Assembly: GCA_905235375.1 (NCBI GenBank)
Contig: CAJOLH010000015.1
Location: forward strand, 1 to 64,000
Origin: an uncultured Bacteroidales bacterium
GTDB taxonomy: Bacteria > Bacteroidota > Bacteroidia > Bacteroidales > UBA3663
DNA: 64,000 nucleotides
Direction: 5' to 3'
The notes beneath the pieces were generated by a model. The model did no database searches, had not been told where the DNA came from, and saw nothing but the letters and a program-made list of their open reading frames with translations. Of the stretch, positions 25,969 through 33,659 are shown one piece after another. A program made the position numbers and the translations under genes. Within the stretch, counting starts at the first letter, position 1, and each line of letters begins with the position of its first letter.

Positions 25969-27705
25969 ATGGAAGAACAAAACAATACAATCGCCTCCGT
26001 TGAAGCACCCGCAGATGCTGCAAATATTCAGCCAGCGGTCGATGCGGCCCCCAAGAAAAAGAAGGTCACCCGCTCCCGCAAGAAGGTAGTTGCCCCGGAG
26101 GCTAAAGAAGAGACTAACAATGAGGCTGCTCCTGACGAAAAGATTGAGGAGCCTACAGTAGAAGACAAGGCGGCAGAAAAGAAACCCGCAAAGGTCGGCA
26201 AGAAGGACGCAGCGAAAGATGCCGAGAAGCCGGTTGAGAAACCGATCGTGAAGCCTATCCCGAAGATGCCAAAGAATCTGGTGATACGCGACTTCTGTGA
26301 TCTGGCAAATTCGGGTGGTTACATACCCTTGCTCAACGACCAGCAGATCCAGCTGCTCACTTACGAGGAAGCCTACGAACGGGACCTCATCTTCGAGGCT
26401 ATTATTTCAAATGTACTCGATTATGACATTGTCCTCTCCGACACCAACATCTGGTTGGAACTGCTCGTCGGCCACACTTCCAGTCATTCCGATCCTCGCG
26501 TCAATGCACGTCTGATGTTTGAGCGTCAGCTGGAGTTCATCTCCAAGATGTGCAAGAAGATTGGTGGCAAGTTCACCATCATGAGCGAGACGTATGAAGA
26601 AGTCGATAGGTTTGCAACGATGCAAGAACCCACTGACTACAAGTTGGCCGACTGGAAGGATCCTGCACTCTGCTTAAACGTGGCAGCACGTCTGGCCAAA
26701 CGCTTGATGCTGTATCAGCAGAAGGAGAATCGTCTGCGCATCGAGGGCATCGGTTCCGAAAGTCATCATGCCTCGTTTGCCGATCCTGCCATCATTCGCC
26801 GCACAGTGGAACTCTTTGCCCAAGGCAAGAAAGTGCTGCTCCTTACCAACGATGCCTCGGTGGCAATACGTTCGTTGGGAATGTGCGACGACCTGCAGCG
26901 CTCCAATGAAATCGGCGATGCCGAATGGCGTGAAGTCTATGAGCCCCAACGTCCGATGGTACTTACCATGGACGACCTCAAACTTCTGGATCAGTACACG
27001 CGGCAGTATCATTTCCTGACCCTCGCAGCAGGACGGCAATGGATGCAAGACGTACAGATGCGCCAACCCGCACAAATCGAGAAGCCATTGAACCTATGGC
27101 TCGAAGGGTTCCGTCCGGGAGATCGACGCGAGCGTCGCAGCGATAAGCTCGAACAACAGAAGAAGGAGTACGAAAAGCAACGCCAGGAGCAGGAACGCAA
27201 AGAACAGGAAAAAAAGGAGCAGGAAAGGAAGGAACAAGCCAGGCTCGAACAGGAACGTCGTGAAGCTGAGAAACAGGCACGTCGTGAAGAGCAAGAGCGC
27301 CGCGAACAGGAAAACCGCGAGCGGAAAGAACAGGCTCGACTGGAACAGCAGCGTCGTGAGGAACAGCGTCGTGCCGACCGCGAACGTGCCGCTGCCGAAA
27401 AGGCTGCCCGTCTTGCTGCTGAAGAGGAAGCCCGCAAGCAGCAGGCACTGCAGGCAGCAGCGGAACAAACTTCTACGCCTGAGAATGAATCTGCGGTTGT
27501 CGCTCCAACCGAGTCACCTGTTGAATTGCAGGCTCAGGACGCTGCCATAGTAGGAACTCCTGTTGAAGAGGCACCTGTTATCGAACTTCCTCCCCTTTCG
27601 CCCGAAATGATGGAGCTGATGGGACCTTCGTCGAGCGAAAAGAAGCGCACCCGTCGTGGAGGCCGCCGTCGCAAGACCTCGGTTGATACAGCAGATCAGA
27701 AATAA
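25969..27705 (+). CDS. PIN-like nuclease domain protein with long charged coiled coil
   Basis: 578 residues from the ATG at 25969 (MEEQNNTIASVEAP), chosen because the promoter lies at 25919-25926. Residues 1-105 are a disordered Lys/Ala/Glu/Pro segment (KKKKVTRSRKKV). About 110-390 is a PIN-like domain with spaced acidic residues: VLSDTNIWLELLVG, MSETYEEVDR and LLLTNDASVAI. About 400-500 is an almost pure Glu/Gln/Arg/Lys helix. The C-terminus is basic (KKRTRRGGRRRKTS), suited to RNA binding. PIN domains are metal-dependent RNases. RNA processing or decay is inference; no antitoxin gene is adjacent. Confidence 0.7.
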   Translation: MEEQNNTIASVEAPADAANIQPAVDAAPKKKKVTRSRKKVVAPEAKEETNNEAAPDEKIEEPTVEDKAAEKKPAKVGKKDAAKDAEKPVEKPIVKPIPKMPKNLVIRDFCDLANSGGYIPLLNDQQIQLLTYEEAYERDLIFEAIISNVLDYDIVLSDTNIWLELLVGHTSSHSDPRVNARLMFERQLEFISKMCKKIGGKFTIMSETYEEVDRFATMQEPTDYKLADWKDPALCLNVAARLAKRLMLYQQKENRLRIEGIGSESHHASFADPAIIRRTVELFAQGKKVLLLTNDASVAIRSLGMCDDLQRSNEIGDAEWREVYEPQRPMVLTMDDLKLLDQYTRQYHFLTLAAGRQWMQDVQMRQPAQIEKPLNLWLEGFRPGDRRERRSDKLEQQKKEYEKQRQEQERKEQEKKEQERKEQARLEQERREAEKQARREEQERREQENRERKEQARLEQQRREEQRRADRERAAAEKAARLAAEEEARKQQALQAAAEQTSTPENESAVVAPTESPVELQAQDAAIVGTPVEEAPVIELPPLSPEMMELMGPSSSEKKRTRRGGRRRKTSVDTADQK

Positions 27706-27714
27706 TATACGTCG

Positions 27715-29124
27715 TTGAAAAAGCTTTTTATCTTAAAACGATCTCTTTTGACAATTATGATTATTCTTGGTTGCAGCTCGGCTGCAGCCAAGGATATATC
27801 CATATTGGTAGCTACCGACCTGCACGTAATGGGTCCGGGGCTTCTCATCAACGAAGGATCGGCATGGGATAATTACATCAATTCATCGCACAAGCTGGAA
27901 GACTACAGCGTTGGGTTGTTCCAGAATATGATCGACTCCATCCTGCTGGTCCGACCCGACCTCGTCATGATACCCGGCGACATCTCGAAAGATGGAGAAA
28001 AGCTTTCTCACGAATATATCACCCAAGAACTGTCGAGGCTGACCGATACCGGCATCAAGGTATTTGTCGTCCCTGGCAATCATGATATCGGGAATATCGA
28101 GAATGCCCAATATTTCGATGGCAGCAAGCGATACAAGGCAGAGAACATCACCGCCGAAGAATTTGCCGAAATGTACGCGCAGTTTGGTTATGAGGGTTCG
28201 ATGAGAGATGAGAACTCACTGAGTTATGCAATCGAACCTATTGATGGACTTGTCATCATTGCCATCGACTCTCACTCTCGTGAGATAGGCGAAAAGACAT
28301 TGGACTGGATTTGCGAGCAGGCTGCAAATGCACATGAGCAAGACAAGCAGATCATCGCTATGATGCATCATCCTATCATGGAGCATTTCAACGGACAGAC
28401 CGAAATCAAGGCCGATGCCATCATCAAGGATGATGAAAATATCCGTTCGCGCTTTATGGAAGCTGGCATTCATACGGTCTTCTCTGGTCATTTCCATACG
28501 ACCGACGTCGCCATGGCCTACAATGAGAATCACACCGACTCCATCTATGACATCACTACCGGTTCGAAGATTTCCTACCCGATGCATCATCGATGGGTGA
28601 CACTCAGTGAAGACTTGAACTGGATGGAAATCAATACTTTTTCAACCGACTCCATCGAAGGACATCCAGAAATAGTTGATGTGGCAAAAAGGAGGATTGA
28701 AAATAACATCAATTCAAGACTGGAAAGCAAAGGTTTGTCATTCATGTCCTCGATCGCAAACCAGGCCACCTTCCTCCACTGCGAAGGCAACGAGAATGAA
28801 GCCGATGGAGTTAGCCTGATAGACTCCATACCTTATATTGCTTTTATATTATTCCCCGAAGCATTGGATATCATGAACAGCGTGCTCGATGACTTTACGT
28901 TCTATGGGAAAGAGAGTCAGAATCGCACCAATGACCTGAGACTTCACATCAAACTACGAGACACTGAAAGAGAAGTGGATCCTGCAAGCATCCCCGAGAT
29001 GTCGGATGACATTAAGGATGAACAGTCCTATAATCTCCTGGGGCAACCGGCAGATGTGAGAACCCATGCAATCGTGATTCAAGGGGGAAAGATACTAATG
29101 CGAAAAAAATCCGTGACAACCTAA
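27715..29124 (+). CDS. Exported metallophosphoesterase
   Basis: 469 residues from a TTG codon at 27715 (10 bases after the previous stop), the start that gives a complete lipoprotein-like signal: KKLFILKRSLLTIMIILGCS. The nearest ATG would leave only a stub. Calcineurin-like metal motifs appear in order: VATDLHVM, MIPGDISKDG, VVPGNHDIG, MMHHPIMEHF, FSGHFHTTD. The C-terminus (YNLLGQPADV, AIVIQGGKILMRK) resembles the tail of exported Prevotella proteins. The substrate is unknown. A hairpin terminator overlaps the stop codon. Confidence 0.85.
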   Translation: MKKLFILKRSLLTIMIILGCSSAAAKDISILVATDLHVMGPGLLINEGSAWDNYINSSHKLEDYSVGLFQNMIDSILLVRPDLVMIPGDISKDGEKLSHEYITQELSRLTDTGIKVFVVPGNHDIGNIENAQYFDGSKRYKAENITAEEFAEMYAQFGYEGSMRDENSLSYAIEPIDGLVIIAIDSHSREIGEKTLDWICEQAANAHEQDKQIIAMMHHPIMEHFNGQTEIKADAIIKDDENIRSRFMEAGIHTVFSGHFHTTDVAMAYNENHTDSIYDITTGSKISYPMHHRWVTLSEDLNWMEINTFSTDSIEGHPEIVDVAKRRIENNINSRLESKGLSFMSSIANQATFLHCEGNENEADGVSLIDSIPYIAFILFPEALDIMNSVLDDFTFYGKESQNRTNDLRLHIKLRDTEREVDPASIPEMSDDIKDEQSYNLLGQPADVRTHAIVIQGGKILMRKKSVTT

Positions 29125-29141
29125 ACTGCCACGGATTTTTT
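29104..29141 (+). terminator. Intrinsic terminator, overlapping the stop codon
   Basis: AAAAAATCCGTG (29104-29115) pairs perfectly with CACGGATTTTTT (29130-29141) across a 14-base loop that contains the TAA stop of the metallophosphoesterase gene. The T run makes it active on the plus strand; the matching A run means it can also serve the converging minus-strand gene ending at 29159. Confidence 0.85.
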
Positions 29142-29158
29142 ATTAAAACCTGCTAAAA

Positions 29159-29362
29159 TTACAGGAGGGTGACCTTAACATCGTCCTCGGAATCCTCGAG
29201 AACTACCTTGCCTTCGCGTGCCAACCAGCCGATAGCAGAGAAGAGAACCTTATCAGTCTTGATCTTGGTGGTCTTCTTAAGCTCCTTTACAGTCTGGCCG
29301 TTCTTTTCATTGAGTGCATTCCAGACAAGTCCGGCATTTGTGCCAATAGTTTCGTTGTTCAT
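29159..29362 (-). CDS. Small winged-helix domain protein
   Basis: 67 residues, entirely one winged helix-turn-helix of the DUF2582-like type: GLVWNALNEKNGQTVKELKK, TDKVLFSAIGWLAREGKVVL and a final DVKVTLL strand. Such single-domain proteins are widespread in Bacteroidota; the DNA target is unknown. It has its own promoter at 29415-29449 and ends beside the bidirectional terminator, so it is a single-gene unit. Confidence 0.85.
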   Translation of the reverse strand: MNNETIGTNAGLVWNALNEKNGQTVKELKKTTKIKTDKVLFSAIGWLAREGKVVLEDSEDDVKVTLL

Positions 29363-29414
29363 AATAATAAAAATTTTACCTTAAATAAATAACACATTGC
29401 TTAAATAAGCGGTG

Positions 29415-29449
29415 CAAAGGTACACATTTTATAAATATACTTGTGCAAA
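29415..29449 (-). promoter_or_regulatory. Promoter of the winged-helix gene
   Basis: The minus strand reads TACCTTTG (29415-29422) with TTTG upstream (29446-29449; spacing 23, slightly long). The leader is about 45 bases. Confidence 0.6.
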
Positions 29450-29525
29450 AAGATCTCAATTTTTATTCATATAATGGATCTTTTTTGCAAAAATGTGCAA
29501 TTTTATAAAATGAAACTTACAATTT

Positions 29526-30257
29526 TTATTTCGTTTCCACCTCAATATCAGAGGCAATCAACTTGTAACCCTTGCCGTGGATATTGATGATTTCGATGCT
29601 TGGATCATCTTTCAGATGCTTGCGAAGCTTGGTGATGTAAACGTCCATCGAACGCGCATTGAAGTAATTGTCATCAATCCAGATGGTCTTCAAAGCGAAA
29701 TTACGCTCCAGAATCTCGTTGGCGTGAGCACAAAGGAGGCCAAGAAGGTCGCTTTCCTTCGTAGTCAACTTGATTGCCTTTTCGCTTTCGTCACCACGGA
29801 ATGTAAGCAACTGCTTCTGCACATCGAAGGTGTAGCGGCTCATGTGATAAGCAACCACATCCTTGCCTTTCTTGCCCTTCACACGACGCAGAATTGCCTC
29901 AATACGGAACAGCAATTCCTCCATCGAGAAAGGCTTGGTGATATAGTCGTCGCCACCAATCTTGAATCCTTCGAGGATGTCTTCCTTCAGGCTCTTAGCC
30001 GTAAGGAAGATGATGGGGATGTCGGCATTGAGTGTACGAATTTCCTGCGCCATGGTGAAGCCATCCTTCTTGGGCATCATGACGTCGAGGATACAAAAGT
30101 CGTAGCGGCCCTTCAGATAGGCTTTATATCCGGCATCGCCATCTCCGTAGAGATCGCAAAGATAGCCTTTAGCCTGTACGTACTCGCGCAGAAGCATACC
30201 GAGGTTCTCATCATCTTCGCAAAGCAGGATGCGAAGTTTTTCAGGTTGTTGTGTCAT
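29526..30257 (-). CDS. rprY: OmpR-type response regulator (RprY-like)
   Basis: 243 residues. Receiver domain: ILLCEDDENLG acidic pocket, phosphoacceptor Asp58 in FCILDVMMPKKDG, FLTAKSLKED and YITKPFSMEE. The C-terminal winged helix is of the OmpR/PhoB type (LTTKESDLLGLLCAHANEIL, RSMDVYITKLRKHLKDD, IINIHGKGYKL). It follows its kinase gene by 28 bases. The pair resembles RprXY of Bacteroides fragilis, an essential-type envelope and metabolism regulator there; the regulon here is unknown. Confidence 0.9.
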   Translation of the reverse strand: MTQQPEKLRILLCEDDENLGMLLREYVQAKGYLCDLYGDGDAGYKAYLKGRYDFCILDVMMPKKDGFTMAQEIRTLNADIPIIFLTAKSLKEDILEGFKIGGDDYITKPFSMEELLFRIEAILRRVKGKKGKDVVAYHMSRYTFDVQKQLLTFRGDESEKAIKLTTKESDLLGLLCAHANEILERNFALKTIWIDDNYFNARSMDVYITKLRKHLKDDPSIEIINIHGKGYKLIASDIEVETK

Positions 30258-30285
30258 AATACAATGGTTTATAAGTTACACATAA

Positions 30286-31878
30286 TTATTTTTCATCTTC
30301 ACTCATAAGCGGAATGGTAATGACGAAGGCGGTACCCTGTCCGTAGGTGGATTCGGCCTTGATGTCGCCACCATGATCTTTGACTATCTTCCAAACGTAG
30401 GCCAAGCCGAGGCCGAAACCCTTTACGTTGTGGACGTTTCCGGTAGGGACACGGTAGAACTTCTCGAAAATGCGTTTCAGATCCTCTTTCTTGATGCCAA
30501 TACCATTGTCCTGCACTCGCAGTTCCAACTTGTCCTTGCCTACATTACGCGTGCTGATAGTGAGATGCAAGGGAACGTCATCGCGTGAATATTTGTAGGC
30601 ATTGTCCATCAGATTGAAGATGACGTTGCCGAAATGCATCTCATCGACCATGCAAATGTCGTCGTCCGCATCAAGATGCGTCTCGATTTGCCCTCCTGCC
30701 TTCTCGACCTTGAGGCGGAATGTGGAGCAAGCACTCTCCACAATGGCATTCACCGGTATATCCTGAAGCTTCAAGTTGGTCTTCTGGCGGTCGAACATCG
30801 ACATTTGGAGCACCTTCTCGACCTGGAAACGTAGTCGCTTGGTCTCATCAGCTATCACACCCGTGATATGCTTCACCATATCAGGCGACTTCGATACTGC
30901 AGGATCGTTGAGCATCTGCGATGCCAGCGAGATACTGGAGATAGGCGTCTTGAACTCATGCGTCATGTTGTTGATGAAGTCATTCTTGATTTCGCTCAAC
31001 TTCTTCTGTCGAAACACCACATAAATAACAAAGATGAAGAGCATCAGCATCACAAGGGTGAACACAAACGAGGGAATCATGAAATGCAAGCTATTATTCA
31101 TGAGGAGTCTGTGACGGCCTGGGAAATACACTTCCATATAACTGATGCGAGATGGCACCTTGACATTGTCCCTGGCCATCTGTGACCTTGGAAACAGCAT
31201 CTGCATATAACTGCCCTCCTTGACTGCTTCCTCAGCATTGTAGCCAGCCGAACGATAAGCCATTGATCCATCACGTTCCACGATGCAGAACTCGTAATCA
31301 AGATTGTAACCTGCCGACTGCATTTCCTCAGTCAAAGTGCGTCGAAGCTGCTCCAAATCGAGTCGCTCCATAATAGGCTTGTCGTTGGTCTGACTGATGA
31401 TGCGGAAGACTACATCGTCCAACAGATTGCGTTGATACATATATTGTCCGAGCAACATATCCTGCATCGCACGCTGACGACTTTGTATATGTTGGTTGCT
31501 CCTCGGCTGCATCTCAAAACGATGCTGGCTAAGCGAGTCACCATTGACGTTGCTTTGGAATTTGAACGTACTAACCGAACCATCCGGTCCCTGAACAGAA
31601 ATGCTACCGCTGGTTGTAACGCTGCTTCTGGAATTCTCCTGATTCAATTGACTCAAAGCCTGCTTCTCGGCATCGTCATAGTACTCGTCGAGATATTTGC
31701 GTGTCTCCTGACGCTCCAGTTGACGCATGGTGCCGAACAATGCGCGCTTTGCTGCCTCGTCAAACTGTTCCTCACGAGTGCTGACTATCTCACTCAAGTA
31801 AGAGAACTGCATGACCAGCAACCCGGCGAATGCTATCAAAAGCACAATTCCAATCAACCAAATTGTCTGTTTTTTCAT
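30286..31878 (-). CDS. rprX: Membrane sensor histidine kinase (RprX-like)
   Basis: 530 residues. Membrane helix at about 5-25 (IWLIGIVLLIAFAGLLVMQF), a periplasmic sensor part of about 220 residues rich in Gln and Arg, and a second helix at about 255-282 (MIPSFVFTLVMLMLFIFVIY). Kinase core: H-box MTHEFKTPISSISLASQML (His about 308), N-box NVIFNLMDNAYKYSRDD, G1 DNGIGIKKEDL, G2 KGFGLGLAYVWKIVKDHGG. It phosphorylates the RprY product. The signal is unknown. It is the first gene of the two-gene operon, with direct repeats around its promoter. Confidence 0.9.
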   Translation of the reverse strand: MKKQTIWLIGIVLLIAFAGLLVMQFSYLSEIVSTREEQFDEAAKRALFGTMRQLERQETRKYLDEYYDDAEKQALSQLNQENSRSSVTTSGSISVQGPDGSVSTFKFQSNVNGDSLSQHRFEMQPRSNQHIQSRQRAMQDMLLGQYMYQRNLLDDVVFRIISQTNDKPIMERLDLEQLRRTLTEEMQSAGYNLDYEFCIVERDGSMAYRSAGYNAEEAVKEGSYMQMLFPRSQMARDNVKVPSRISYMEVYFPGRHRLLMNNSLHFMIPSFVFTLVMLMLFIFVIYVVFRQKKLSEIKNDFINNMTHEFKTPISSISLASQMLNDPAVSKSPDMVKHITGVIADETKRLRFQVEKVLQMSMFDRQKTNLKLQDIPVNAIVESACSTFRLKVEKAGGQIETHLDADDDICMVDEMHFGNVIFNLMDNAYKYSRDDVPLHLTISTRNVGKDKLELRVQDNGIGIKKEDLKRIFEKFYRVPTGNVHNVKGFGLGLAYVWKIVKDHGGDIKAESTYGQGTAFVITIPLMSEDEK

Positions 31879-31888
31879 TGATTCATTT

Positions 31889-31929
31889 GTTAAAACCGCT
31901 GCAAAATTAACTTAATTCGTTAAAACCGC
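31889..31929 (-). promoter_or_regulatory. rprXY promoter with flanking direct repeats
   Basis: GTTAAAACCGC occurs at 31889-31899 and again at 31919-31929, exactly 30 bases apart. Between them the minus strand reads TAATTTTG (31902-31909), a TAnnTTTG -7 element, about 25 bases before the rprX ATG. Spacing of three helical turns suggests two sites for one dimeric regulator, possibly RprY itself (inference). Confidence 0.5.
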
Positions 31930-32102
31930 CAAGGAAAATGCTTGAAAAATGCATTTGATTTAACATAATTAACTAAAAATTGCGTCTTTGTTAACTAAAG
32001 ATACCTCATTTTAAATAAATTATATAAACTTATGAACGTAATTGCGGTTATTAGGCGATAGAATAGCCCATGAGCAAGCAGAAAAGCGTTTATGAAATGG
32101 TG

Positions 32103-32220
32103 GAAGCACTCTGACGCGCGACAGGATGCTTGCTGATGCGGAATAAAGCACTCCGACGCGCGACAGAATGCTTGCTACGGCGGATAAAGCACTCCGACGC
32201 GCGACAGGATGCTTGCTACG
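32103..32220. repeat. Three tandem copies of a 41-42 bp unit
   Basis: Near-identical units start at about 32104, 32146 and 32187, each with AAGCACTCCGACGCGCGACA followed by GGATGCTTGCT. They are GC-rich against an AT-rich surround. There is no spacer variation, so this is not CRISPR, and the open frame across it has no protein character. It lies in the 682-base gap between rprX and rpoD. Confidence 0.7.
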
Positions 32221-32467
32221 ATTAAAGCTCCTCAATTCACACCGGTAACTATCAATCAATGTCACAAAATGTCAATACAGAAACGCAATGCAGAATATCT
32301 ACACCTGATAATCGACCCGAGACTTTACAGACTACAAAAGGTTATATCCATTAAAATATATTTCTGATTCAAGGGAATAAAAAAATCAAAATATCGAATA
32401 AGTTTGATACCCAAACATTGCAAATCCGCCATTTCGAGAGAAATATTTTATGATTTCCAAAGCAATC
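32221..32467. other. AT-rich intergenic stretch before the rpoD promoter
   Basis: I see no gene, RNA fold or repeat here beyond AT-rich sequence. With the repeat at 32103-32220 and the rprX promoter region it makes up the long divergent gap of 31879-32560, unusual in an otherwise compact window. Confidence 0.4.
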
Positions 32468-32499
32468 ATTGGATTTATCGAGAATTTTTAGTAATTTTG
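32468..32499 (+). promoter_or_regulatory. rpoD promoter
   Basis: ATTG (32468-32471), 20 bases, then TAATTTTG (32492-32499). The leader to the ATG at 32561 is about 55 bases. Confidence 0.65.
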
Positions 32500-32560
32500 C
32501 ACACTATTTGTCGAAAGGGATAACTATGTCCCAATCTTAAAAAAGAAGTAAGAAACAAAT

Positions 32561-33421
32561 ATGCGCCAAATCAAAATTACGCAGAACATCACCCGTCGCA
32601 CTGAAGAGTCGATCGAGTCGTACCTCACCGCCATCAGCAAGGAGCACATGGTTACCCCAGATGAAGAAGTGGACCTGGCCCAAAGAATTCATAAAGGCGA
32701 TCAACAAGCACTCGACAAACTCGTACGCGCCAACCTTCGTTTCGTGGTGTCTGTCGCAAAACTCTATCAAAACCAAGGGCTCTCTCTCTCAGACCTTATC
32801 TCGGAAGGTAACGTTGGCCTTGTGAAGGCCGCTGAGAAATTTGACGAAACCCGTGGTTTCAAATTCATTTCTTATGCCGTATGGTGGATTCGTCAGTCCA
32901 TTATGCAGGCTCTATCCGAGCAAGCCAGAATGGTCCGCCTGCCTGGCAACCAGAACAACCTCATCCGTCAGATTCGTGTCATTCAGAACCGTTTCGAACA
33001 AGAGCAAAACCGACCAGCCACGATTGAAGAAATAGCCGAGGAACTGGATGTCGCCCCCGAAAAGGTACGTGAGACCATGGCAGCCAATAATCGCGGTGTC
33101 AGCCTCGACTCCCCGCTTCAGGATGACGAAGACGGAACGTTGCTCGACATCACACCCGACACCAAACTCGATGCCACCGACTCCACACTCAACAACGAAT
33201 CGCTCCACATCGAGCTCGACAATCTCCTCAAGTCAATGCTCAAGGACCGCGAGGCACTCATCATTAAGGAGACCTTCGGTATAGATTGTCCAGAGAAGTC
33301 ACAAGAAGAAGTGAGCCAGGAGCTTGGTCTAACCCGCGAGCGCGTTCGTCAGATTCGCGAACGTGCCCTCCTGAAGATTCGCAAATCGCCCAACGCCAAG
33401 CTTCTACTTGCATACCTCTAA
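32561..33421 (+). CDS. rpoD: Primary sigma factor RpoD (Bacteroidota short form)
   Basis: 286 residues, the size of the Bacteroidota housekeeping sigma factor, which lacks region 1.1. Region 1.2 is RRTEESIESYLTAISKE. Region 2 has LVRANLRFVVSVAKLYQNQG, LSLSDLISEGNVGLVKAAEK, and the -7 recognition and melting segment FKFISYAVWWIRQSIMQAL. Region 3 and an acidic linker (DDEDGTLLDITPDTKLDATD) precede region 4 (LGLTRERVRQIRERALLKI). It directs RNA polymerase to TTTG/TAnnTTTG promoters. It is a single-gene unit between its own promoter and a terminator. Confidence 0.97.
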   Translation: MRQIKITQNITRRTEESIESYLTAISKEHMVTPDEEVDLAQRIHKGDQQALDKLVRANLRFVVSVAKLYQNQGLSLSDLISEGNVGLVKAAEKFDETRGFKFISYAVWWIRQSIMQALSEQARMVRLPGNQNNLIRQIRVIQNRFEQEQNRPATIEEIAEELDVAPEKVRETMAANNRGVSLDSPLQDDEDGTLLDITPDTKLDATDSTLNNESLHIELDNLLKSMLKDREALIIKETFGIDCPEKSQEEVSQELGLTRERVRQIRERALLKIRKSPNAKLLLAYL

Positions 33422-33446
33422 CAAAATTTTCAAACCATTCATTACG

Positions 33447-33497
33447 GAAAGGGAACAGCGACAAGGCCTCTGCCGAAACGCGTTCCCTTTCTTTTTT
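33447..33497 (+). terminator. rpoD terminator
   Basis: GAAAGGGAAC (33447-33456) pairs perfectly with GTTCCCTTTC (33482-33491), followed by six T (33492-33497), about 26 bases after the rpoD stop. Confidence 0.85.
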
Positions 33498-33581
33498 GGT
33501 TTCCAATTCGTTAATAGAAATTGCATTTTAATCATTTCATCCAGCATATCGGGTCAAAAACCAAGCATTTTCATGGCCAAA

Positions 33582-33613
33582 TTTGCTATTGTGAAATTAT
33601 TTATTTATCTTTG
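33582..33613 (+). promoter_or_regulatory. glnS promoter
   Basis: TTTG (33582-33585), 20 bases, TATCTTTG (33606-33613): a full Bacteroidota promoter, about 46 bases before the glnS ATG. It may also serve the closely spaced genes to about 40393. Confidence 0.8.
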
Positions 33614-33659
33614 CGCCCGAATATTTATATATACTTACCAAATATCAAAATAAAAAAGT

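Noticed and set aside
32103..32220. Possible CRISPR array
   Set aside because: The whole 41-42 base unit is repeated with no distinct spacers and no cas genes are nearby.
32020..32265. 81-codon frame over the 41-base repeat
   Set aside because: The peptide repeats only because the DNA repeats (SILSRVGVL units); no start context or homology is visible.
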